From assembly GCA_024401365.1 (NCBI GenBank), contig JAKSLE010000021.1:1-42380 (forward strand): a stretch of DNA of 42,380 nucleotides. Reading direction: 5' to 3'. The notes under the pieces were generated by a model. The model saw only the letters and a program-made list of their open reading frames with translations, made no database searches and was not told where the DNA came from. Source of the DNA: Bacteroidales bacterium. Lineage in GTDB: Bacteria > Bacteroidota > Bacteroidia > Bacteroidales > Marinilabiliaceae. Within the stretch, counting starts at the first letter, position 1, and every line of letters begins with the position of its first letter. This document shows positions 33,621-42,380 of this stretch, one piece after another. Both the position numbers and the translations under genes were made by a program.

Positions 33621-33623
33621 AAT

Positions 33624-34643
33624 TTAGTAATACGGAACGTTTGAAATATCGAAATGACTAGCCCATTTGATGCTATATACAGATGCATTCTCTACGCCCA
33701 CGAATCCGAAGCCTCCAGAGACATTGGATTTAAGGACAGGAGTACCACCGCTAAACAAGTCGACGCCATCCAAGGAGACAACGCATACGGTCTTGAGGTA
33801 ATTATACTCATCGGAAGAGATAGTAGATACGACGCACTGCAATTCCTCCTCCCAAGAAAAGATATTTCTTGGAACATCGACGACAAGCGTATATGTATCG
33901 CCATCGAAGAAGTCGTCGGTAAATACCCCGTAACGATTAGGCGTATCATCGGTAAAGTTAATAAGAGGATCGTCATCCGTATTGACATTACCATTATTCA
34001 AAGCCACATCATTTTTGTATGAGAAACGGTATTCGTCATGAGGGACCAGTTCCCTTACGAGATAATAGGTATTAGTAGCGTAATCGTATTCGGTCCATAT
34101 AGAAGCCAGTGTTATAGTATGGCGCATATCCAAGCGATAGAAATTACCATTTCTTTTGGCGCCCTGAGGTTTTCTTATCTTGATACGGACTCGGTACAGA
34201 TTATCTACTCTAGCATCCGAGTAGCTTACAGAATAGGCAGTAGTATCCACGCTAACTATCTCCACAGGAGCTAGGCAATGCGACTTAGAAGTAAGCACCA
34301 CATCACCCACATGAGCAACCACCTCGACCTCATCATTTGCGGAGAAGAGCGGTTGGAAATAGTAATTACCCTCATGGTCGTCACTAGCAGCGACACTCTG
34401 TTGGAGTTTGCCATTGACCAAGATATCGACCACGGCATTATTCACGGGGTCGGATATATACTTCTTAACGCGTCGGATGGAGACATGAGACAAGGAATCG
34501 GAAGTATTGATGATAGCGCTCATCAGATACTCGCCATCGTTATCGTGCATATAGACACCTATCTCCTCCTCGGTACAAGAGGTCAGCAATTGGCTCAAGA
34601 AGAAGAGACAAGAGAAAATATATAATATATTGTTTTTCATCAT
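33624..34643 (-). CDS. DUF4249 outer-membrane lipoprotein
   Basis: 339 aa. A lipoprotein signal peptide ends in the lipobox LLTSC, with Cys as the acylation site. The rest is a beta-rich domain of the DUF4249 family (the DILVNGKLQQSV and FYRLDMR stretches, the C-terminal FSGGTPVLKSNVSGGFGFVGVENAS). DUF4249 proteins are encoded beside TonB receptors in Bacteroidetes and probably form a surface lid or substrate-binding partner, a role like that of SusD but of a different fold. ATG 34643 or 34640 is possible. 29 bp after the receptor gene. Confidence 0.88.
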   Translation of the reverse strand: MMKNNILYIFSCLFFLSQLLTSCTEEEIGVYMHDNDGEYLMSAIINTSDSLSHVSIRRVKKYISDPVNNAVVDILVNGKLQQSVAASDDHEGNYYFQPLFSANDEVEVVAHVGDVVLTSKSHCLAPVEIVSVDTTAYSVSYSDARVDNLYRVRIKIRKPQGAKRNGNFYRLDMRHTITLASIWTEYDYATNTYYLVRELVPHDEYRFSYKNDVALNNGNVNTDDDPLINFTDDTPNRYGVFTDDFFDGDTYTLVVDVPRNIFSWEEELQCVVSTISSDEYNYLKTVCVVSLDGVDLFSGGTPVLKSNVSGGFGFVGVENASVYSIKWASHFDISNVPYY

Positions 34644-34672
34644 ATTTAATGTGTTACGGTGAGCAAAAGATA

Positions 34673-37480
34673 TTAGAATTTGATACTATATGAAACAGAC
34701 GGCAAGATAGGAATGATAGTAGACTGGAAGAGCACAGTCTTCTTTGCGGACACATCGGTAGGCAATATTTCGCCACCTGATGGGCGCAGGGTACCATCTT
34801 CTCTAGCGCAATGGCCCTCCTGCTCGGCATATACAATATCTTGATTGTGTCTAGCATAGACATTCATGACAGAAATGCTGAGGGTACGGCTCACGCGCTT
34901 AAGTTGCTTGTGAAAATTGACGCTCAGATCCAAAGAATGAGTAGGTGCCAACCTATAATTATTTCTTGAGCTGCACACGGCAGTATTATCGATATTGTAT
35001 AAATTGCCATCGTTAGGAGCAGGCAGTTCCAGCTTTATCAGTTTATCCGGCACTGACATACATGCACCACTTGCGAAATTCCATTGAGCACCCAAATCGA
35101 CACGATCATTAACCTGCCATTGAGATACAATACAAAGGACATGGCGGCGGTCGTACCTAAACGGGAACCACTGTCCAGCGTTAAGGTCCTTGCCATACTT
35201 CTGATCGGTCTTAGACAACGTGTACGACACCTGGCCAGTTATACTGCCCTCGGTACGTTTAGCCGACAATTCGATGCCTCGGCTACGACCGATACCGCTC
35301 TCCACCAAGCGTTGCCAACCTGTAGAACCACCCCCGAAGAAGGCGCCATCCTTGAAATCGAGAATATTATTCAGCCACTTATAGTAGAGTTCGACAGACA
35401 ACTTAAAGGTAGGCACAGCATCGGAGTATGCGCCCATAGAGATCTGATTAGAACTCATAGGCTTGATATTCTTTGAAACAGGCACCCACAAGTCGGTAGG
35501 CAATGATATAGGCATGGTAGAGAGCAGATGGACATATTGGTGCATCATAGCATAAGACGCCTTGATACGCCACGCGGGCGCAAGTTGGTAGCTAGCCGCC
35601 ACGCGAGGCTCGAATGCAGGATAGACCTTATTTTTGACAGCGAAGAGGCTTGCCCTTGCGCCCACAATCATCTGGAAGAGATCGGTAATACTCATATCGT
35701 CCTCGGCATAGAGAGACACATCGTGTCCCGTAGTCTTTTCGCCATTGGTATTGAACTGACTAGAAGAATCAACGTCATCGCCATCGACCATTGTACTAGT
35801 TGAACCTTCTGTCACCTCGGGCAAGAAACGGTGCAATACATACTGAGCGCCCATACGGACATGATGATCGGGAAGAGGGCGATAATCCAAGTCGTGAATA
35901 AACGTAAGATCAGTGATACCGCTCTCGTATCGGCTCTCGTACTCTTCACGGCTCTTAAAGTCGCCTTCGACCCATGTATCCTCGCGACGACTCTGCTTAT
36001 CGTAGAAATGGAATTTGTTGAATGCCACTGTGGTATTGGCAAAAAGGCGAGGCGAGTAGACATGATTCCACCTCAAAGCGCCCTGCATATTACCCCAGCG
36101 AGCCTTCATGTAAGCCTTGGTTCTTATGTAATACTTGTCGCTATAGTAATTATTGCTATTCTCTTCCCACGTAAAGCCATCATCCGACCACACCAATGTC
36201 GACTGTTTATTGCGGTCTTGGAACTTATACCTATAAGAATCCTTGCCCACATAGAAGCTAGCGAAGAGACGATCGGCGTCCGAGAATATATGGTTAAGTT
36301 TCACGTTCACATCATAGAAACTAGGACGGAGCGCATTCACGTCGGCATCGTTAGCCACTTTACTAACCAATGCAAATAAACCATCGACATAGCTACGGCG
36401 AGCTGCGATGCTAAAAGAGGTCTTGTTTTTCTTTATAGGGCCCTCCAACGAAGCATGAGAAGAGAGGAGTCCCACCGACAATGTGCCGTGGTACGACTGC
36501 ATATCGCCATCCTTGGTACGCACATCCACTACAGAAGAGAGGCGTCCGCCGTAGCGTGAAGGGAAAGCCGACTTATAGAAATCAACATTTTTTACGGCAT
36601 CGGGCATAAAAGCGCTCATGAAGCCAAAGAGGTGGTCGACATTATAGAGCGACACGCCATCGAGCAAGAAAAGATTCTGCTCCTGGCCGCCACCGCGGAC
36701 GAATATACCACTTGTGCCAGATATACCCTTTTGAACGCCAGGCATAGTCTGGAGAGCTCGCATCACGTCGGGCTCGCTAAACAAACATGGCAGATGATTG
36801 ATATACGATATCGGCACGGTCTCGGAACCAGTACGTGTACTAGCGTTACCCGTCTCGGGGCGATCGGCCTTGACCTCAATTTCGGCTATGCGGTTATCCG
36901 AGTACATCAAGACATTGAGAGACACATCGCCGCCATCGGGCAAAGCAATAGTCTGAGAATTGTAGCCCAAGTAAGAAAAATGCATTGTCACTGCATCATC
37001 AGGCAAAGTGAGAGAAAAAAAGCCATACTCATTCGACGGAGCACCCTGACGGGTATTCAAACAATAAGCCACGGCACCTATAAGAATCTCCCTACTCTCG
37101 GCATCCTTAATAAAGCCAGATATGGTACGAGTAGGCTTAATGGGTTTATTATCGCCATCGCTACCAGATTTGACCTTGCCTATTACGACATGTCGGTCGG
37201 TAATACGATACATAAGACCCGTATCGTGAAGAGCCTGAGACATCACATCATTCAAGTTGGCATTTGTGAGGTCGACATTTACCTTTACATCCCTGACCAC
37301 ATTCTCCACGTAGACGAAAGTATAATCGGCCTGGCGCTGAATCTCCTGAGCCAACTGAGCCACTGACGCGTCCTTGAGGTGTACATTGAGTTTCTCCTGA
37401 GCATAGAGTCCGCTCACAGAGGATATGAGCAGAAAGAAGAGCGAGAAGAGCTCCAAAATAAAACTTCTGTAAATTGACAT
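34673..37480 (-). CDS. TonB-dependent receptor with STN signalling domain
   Basis: About 935 aa. After the signal peptide (LFSLFFLLISSVSGLYAQ) come a secretin/TonB N-terminal (STN) domain (about 25-90), a carboxypeptidase-regulatory-like domain (TISGFIKDAESREILIGAVAY, about 115-195), a plug with FVRGGGQEQNLFLLDGVSLYNVDHLFG, and a 22-strand barrel ending in an aromatic residue (SVSYSIKF). The STN domain means that it signals to the anti-sigma protein on ligand uptake. The partner is DUF4249, not SusD, so glycan uptake is not implied; the ligand is unknown. ATG 37501 is an alternative start. Confidence 0.93.
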   Translation of the reverse strand: MSIYRSFILELFSLFFLLISSVSGLYAQEKLNVHLKDASVAQLAQEIQRQADYTFVYVENVVRDVKVNVDLTNANLNDVMSQALHDTGLMYRITDRHVVIGKVKSGSDGDNKPIKPTRTISGFIKDAESREILIGAVAYCLNTRQGAPSNEYGFFSLTLPDDAVTMHFSYLGYNSQTIALPDGGDVSLNVLMYSDNRIAEIEVKADRPETGNASTRTGSETVPISYINHLPCLFSEPDVMRALQTMPGVQKGISGTSGIFVRGGGQEQNLFLLDGVSLYNVDHLFGFMSAFMPDAVKNVDFYKSAFPSRYGGRLSSVVDVRTKDGDMQSYHGTLSVGLLSSHASLEGPIKKNKTSFSIAARRSYVDGLFALVSKVANDADVNALRPSFYDVNVKLNHIFSDADRLFASFYVGKDSYRYKFQDRNKQSTLVWSDDGFTWEENSNNYYSDKYYIRTKAYMKARWGNMQGALRWNHVYSPRLFANTTVAFNKFHFYDKQSRREDTWVEGDFKSREEYESRYESGITDLTFIHDLDYRPLPDHHVRMGAQYVLHRFLPEVTEGSTSTMVDGDDVDSSSQFNTNGEKTTGHDVSLYAEDDMSITDLFQMIVGARASLFAVKNKVYPAFEPRVAASYQLAPAWRIKASYAMMHQYVHLLSTMPISLPTDLWVPVSKNIKPMSSNQISMGAYSDAVPTFKLSVELYYKWLNNILDFKDGAFFGGGSTGWQRLVESGIGRSRGIELSAKRTEGSITGQVSYTLSKTDQKYGKDLNAGQWFPFRYDRRHVLCIVSQWQVNDRVDLGAQWNFASGACMSVPDKLIKLELPAPNDGNLYNIDNTAVCSSRNNYRLAPTHSLDLSVNFHKQLKRVSRTLSISVMNVYARHNQDIVYAEQEGHCAREDGTLRPSGGEILPTDVSAKKTVLFQSTIIPILPSVSYSIKF

Positions 37481-37604
37481 TGTATTGTCTTTCTTTTTCA
37501 TTGCTGTTTTCTGTTATCTGTCCATAAAGACCGACCAATATCAATTAACACCTATGCCCGATGTGCATTTTTTCAACATTTCTTTTACAAAACACACAAC
37601 CGAC

Positions 37605-38171
37605 TCACAACCATATTATTAGCAACAACTGTAGCAAAGCCTCCCTCAGTGCCTTGAGGGCTTTGGATATTTGAGCATCGACAGTTTTCTCGCTTATACC
37701 CATACGTTGGGCCACCTCGGCGTGGGATAATCCCTCCTCTCTGACCATTTGCCAAGCCATCCTGCAACGCTCGGGCAAGCTCCACACTGTACGCTCATAT
37801 ATACGGTAAGCCTCATCGGCCTCCACCTCATCGGCAGGAGAGACATTGTGAGAGACATCCCCTTCCTGAGGTTCGCCTACCCCACGTCTGCGAGACTCCC
37901 TCTCCAATGTATTAAGCGACCTATTTTTGGTAACTATAAAACTCCACCTCTCCCAGTCGTCGGGAATTATCATACTCTTGCGTTTATCCCACACATCAGC
38001 CAGCACATCCAGAACAACCTCACGTGCCAAATCATCGCTATGGGTGAAATAGTACGCTGTACGGAACAAGCGTTCGTAGCTCTCATCGTACAGACGGCGG
38101 AAATCCCTATCGGTTCCTGTTTTACTTATTGCGACAAGCAGTTTTTTATATTCTTCAGCAGTCAGCGACAT
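37605..38171 (-). CDS. ECF sigma factor
   Basis: 188 aa. Region 2 (FRRLYDESYERLFRTAYYFTHSDDLAREVVLDVLADVW split over helices) and region 4 (LPERCRMAWQMVREEGLSHAEVAQRMGISEKTVDAQISKALKALRE) are intact, typical of the Bacteroidetes FecI-like class. It starts the operon sigma, receptor, DUF4249, anti-sigma. A gap of about 100 bp before the receptor gene may hold the promoter it recognises; no TAnnTTTG box is seen there. Copy C of the dispersed element lies just upstream. Confidence 0.93.
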   Translation of the reverse strand: MSLTAEEYKKLLVAISKTGTDRDFRRLYDESYERLFRTAYYFTHSDDLAREVVLDVLADVWDKRKSMIIPDDWERWSFIVTKNRSLNTLERESRRRGVGEPQEGDVSHNVSPADEVEADEAYRIYERTVWSLPERCRMAWQMVREEGLSHAEVAQRMGISEKTVDAQISKALKALREALLQLLLIIWL

Positions 38172-38190
38172 TTGTACTTTCTATCATTAA

Positions 38191-38229
38191 TGTGATACTA
38201 TAGAGCGTAGTTGTTGCTCGCAGTTTTTT
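38191..38229 (-). repeat. Dispersed intergenic element, probable copy C
   Basis: On the - strand AAAAAACTGCGAGCAA (38229-38214) is identical over 16 bases to copy A, followed by an ACTAC word and CTATAGTATC. The tail is shorter and less similar than in A and B. It fills the gap between the helicase stop and the sigma-factor start, so it may instead be part of that gene's promoter. Confidence 0.4.
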
Positions 38230-38232
38230 GTT

Positions 38233-40137
38233 TTATATTGATGACTCACCGTCGATATACTCCTTCAGTTCTCGGAAGAAACGGTAGCGACAAAGGTTTT
38301 TAGAATTGCCTATGATGATAAGCTTCATACGAGCACGAGTCATGGCCACATTCATACGCCTCAGATCGGACAGGAAGCCAATGCTATTCTCGGGATTAGC
38401 GCGAACCAGAGATATAAGTACTACATCGCGCTCCTGACCCTGAAAGCCATCCACTGTACCCACGGTAATGAGACGCCTTATCTGCTTGAAGAAAGGATGC
38501 GACTTAAGGAGTTGGCGTATGAGAGAAGCCTGCGCCTTGTAGGGTGTGATGACACCGAAATTGATATTATCGTTCAAGACGCGATCCTTGCCTATGCTAT
38601 CGATATAATATCTAAGGGTACGGAGAGTAAGCTTAGCCTCTGTACGGTTGATACGGCTCCCGCTATCGGTAAGTTCGTCGTTGATCTCGGCCTCTTCCAC
38701 ATCATCAAGAAGAGATGTATCCTTCCATTCGATGAAAGGGTCCCATGGGATGATGGAATTATAAGCCACCTCATCGGCTGCTACTATCTGTCCATTATAG
38801 AACCAGCGGCTAGGGAAATCCATTATAGGCTGAGCCATGCGGTACTGTACACCCAGCAATGTGACGCAATCGGGCTGAGACTCCACGACAGTCTCCATAA
38901 GAGTCTTACCCAGACCACGTCTCAAGGCATCGTGGCACTTGACTGTAGGAGGCAACTGCATGTGGTCGCCAGCCAACACTACCCTACCAGCCTTGAGGAT
39001 AGCTATCCAACACGAAGCCTCGAGAGCCTGACCAGCCTCGTCGATAAAGACAGACGAGAAATTCATGCCCGTGAGAAGAGGGTGACCAGCGCCTGTAAGG
39101 GTACAAGCGATGACTCGAGCGCTCTGCATTATCTCCTGGCGGATACGTATATCCAAATCCTGAGCGCGGTCGCGCAAAGAAGCCAACTTCTGATGAGTAC
39201 TCTCACCCTTCGACTTCTGAGACTGGAGTTGGCGTATAGCCTTACGGATAGACCAAAGTTGCGGATAAGACGGATGGGCTGCATATCGACGTTCGAATGT
39301 AGACTCCAGAACAGAATCGGATATACGAGCCGAATTGCCTATTCGAAGGACCGATATACCCCTGTCGATAAGTTTCTCTGCAATATTATCCACGGCCGTG
39401 TTACTAGGAGCGCAGACCAGAATCTGTGTTTCACGGAAGAGCGTCTCGAAGATAGTCTCGGCTAGAGTTGTAGTCTTACCCGTACCAGGAGGGCCATGAA
39501 CTATGGCTACATCCTTAGCCGCAAGAACCTTATTGACAGCCTTAACCTGTGCGTCGTTCAAACCATAAGGCTTGACATGTGGCATGTCCTTGGCGAAGTG
39601 GGCCTTGTCCAATCCTGCAAAGACGTAGCGCAGCTCCTTGAGTCGACCGCTATTGGCCTCTATAGCAGAGTCGATGGCATGGAACATCAGTTTATATGTA
39701 TAGTCATCAAAAGCAGGCATAACGCCCAATGATGATACATTCTGTGCTATACGGGTAGCCTCGTCGTAGCTTGAGACTATGACAGACATACGGGTATTAT
39801 CGGCGAAAGCCACTGTACCCTTGACCTTAAGGACTACGGCCTGATTGGGGTTAGCAGGTGAAGGAGTAAAGAAAGCCACCGGCTTGGCATATTCGAAGAG
39901 AGGTTCGTCGTCCTCCTCCTCGGGGTCTGATAAACGTCGGGATATTTCGACCACTATCTGGTCGAGAGCATTGCGATAAGTACGCCCCACCTCCACAGGA
40001 TACCAGCAAGTGCCTCGCAGCATCATTCGCTGCAAGCCCGTTCTGTCGGTACGCATCTCGAAGGATTTTTTCTCCTCGGCGTACTCTATTTCGAGCAACT
40101 GTCTATGTTGAGATAATCTTTCCTGCGATTTATCCAT
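38233..40137 (-). CDS. Upf1-like superfamily 1 helicase
   Basis: 634 aa. SF1B helicase motifs in order: Q-motif region LNDAQVKAVNKVL, Walker A GPPGTGKTTT (about 215-224), motif Ia APSNTAVDN, Walker B DEAGQA (about 366), motif III GDHMQLPPT, motif IV region GVQYRM, motif V TVDGFQGQERDVV and motif VI VAMTRAR. An N-terminal beta-barrel-like region precedes the core, as in IGHMBP2-type helicases. It unwinds nucleic acid in 5'-3' direction by analogy; its cellular role is unknown. ATG 40137 is used because the longer frame begins with TTG. Confidence 0.93.
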   Translation of the reverse strand: MDKSQERLSQHRQLLEIEYAEEKKSFEMRTDRTGLQRMMLRGTCWYPVEVGRTYRNALDQIVVEISRRLSDPEEEDDEPLFEYAKPVAFFTPSPANPNQAVVLKVKGTVAFADNTRMSVIVSSYDEATRIAQNVSSLGVMPAFDDYTYKLMFHAIDSAIEANSGRLKELRYVFAGLDKAHFAKDMPHVKPYGLNDAQVKAVNKVLAAKDVAIVHGPPGTGKTTTLAETIFETLFRETQILVCAPSNTAVDNIAEKLIDRGISVLRIGNSARISDSVLESTFERRYAAHPSYPQLWSIRKAIRQLQSQKSKGESTHQKLASLRDRAQDLDIRIRQEIMQSARVIACTLTGAGHPLLTGMNFSSVFIDEAGQALEASCWIAILKAGRVVLAGDHMQLPPTVKCHDALRRGLGKTLMETVVESQPDCVTLLGVQYRMAQPIMDFPSRWFYNGQIVAADEVAYNSIIPWDPFIEWKDTSLLDDVEEAEINDELTDSGSRINRTEAKLTLRTLRYYIDSIGKDRVLNDNINFGVITPYKAQASLIRQLLKSHPFFKQIRRLITVGTVDGFQGQERDVVLISLVRANPENSIGFLSDLRRMNVAMTRARMKLIIIGNSKNLCRYRFFRELKEYIDGESSI

Positions 40138-40177
40138 TGACAAAAAAGTTGGCTATCCGTTTTTGCAATATTTAGGG

Positions 40178-40185
40178 CAAAAGTA
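40178..40185 (-). promoter_or_regulatory. -7 promoter box of the helicase gene
   Basis: TACTTTTG followed by CCC on the - strand, with TTGT 19 bp upstream as a weak -33. Predicted start near 40171. Confidence 0.55.
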
Positions 40186-40189
40186 GTGA

Positions 40190-42380
<2,191 letters not shown>

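Noticed and set aside
36632-37366. A 244-codon open frame on the + strand
   Set aside because: It is antisense to the TonB receptor STN/plug region, which is unmistakable on the - strand.
38497-39465. A 322-codon open frame on the + strand
   Set aside because: It lies opposite the helicase, whose motifs are clear on the - strand. It has no recognisable domain or start signal.

Overview
The window looks like a chromosomal segment of a Bacteroidales bacterium (Bacteroidota). Evidence for this: many promoters of the Bacteroides type (TTTG, 19-20 bp, TAnnTTTG); the rpmB-rpmG-DUF4295 cluster; a TonB receptor with an N-terminal STN domain, a DUF4249 lipoprotein, an ECF sigma factor and a DUF4974-type anti-sigma protein; secreted GH2 and GH43 enzymes; and generally weak Shine-Dalgarno sites. 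The species cannot be named from the sequence alone. All coordinates and alignments were worked out by eye.

Layout. (1) 1-14.4 kb, mostly + strand: a candidate small RNA on the - strand, a YfiR-like protein behind a sigma54-type promoter, a two-domain RidA-fold protein (-), a TPR/PD40 protein resembling PorE without its OmpA domain, MenB (menaquinone), alkaline phosphatase, tRNA-Thr(CGU), then a run of a secreted hypothetical, a C_GCAxxG_C_C protein, KdsC, a UbiA prenyltransferase and MutS2, followed by a DPP-IV-like peptidase and the L28/L33/DUF4295 cluster. (2) 14.4-24.1 kb, - strand, the most unusual part: GNAT, MBL-fold hydrolase, a five-gene operon (circularly permuted ATP-grasp, alpha-E, transglutaminase, and two tandem AstE/AspA-like proteins of which one has lost its zinc and catalytic residues), a PqqD-like / HPr-kinase-like / SipW-type signal peptidase cassette, and a PAS histidine kinase. 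(3) 24.2-30.4 kb, mainly + strand: YeiH-type exporter, GH43, GH2, with a small Spy-like periplasmic protein on the - strand. (4) 30.4-30.77 kb: a gene-free segment with two helically phased repeat arrays and an orphan promoter. (5) 30.8-40.1 kb, - strand: DUF418 membrane protein, a truncated WYL regulator, aldo/keto reductase, a sigma/TonB/DUF4249/anti-sigma operon and an Upf1-like helicase. (6) 40.3 kb to the end: a second GH2 enzyme with a LamG-like insertion, cut by the window edge.

How the genes work together. The ATP-grasp operon has a near-perfect promoter (20699-20729) and its own terminator (15890-15916), so it reads as one unit that probably makes and trims an amide- or peptide-linked small molecule or modification. 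The PqqD/kinase/peptidase cassette has the parts of a peptide-maturation pathway (leader-binding fold, kinase, leader peptidase) but I see no substrate peptide beside it. Housekeeping genes elsewhere look ordinary. A family of 11-bp-phased intergenic elements recurs at three or four places and is not explained by any gene.
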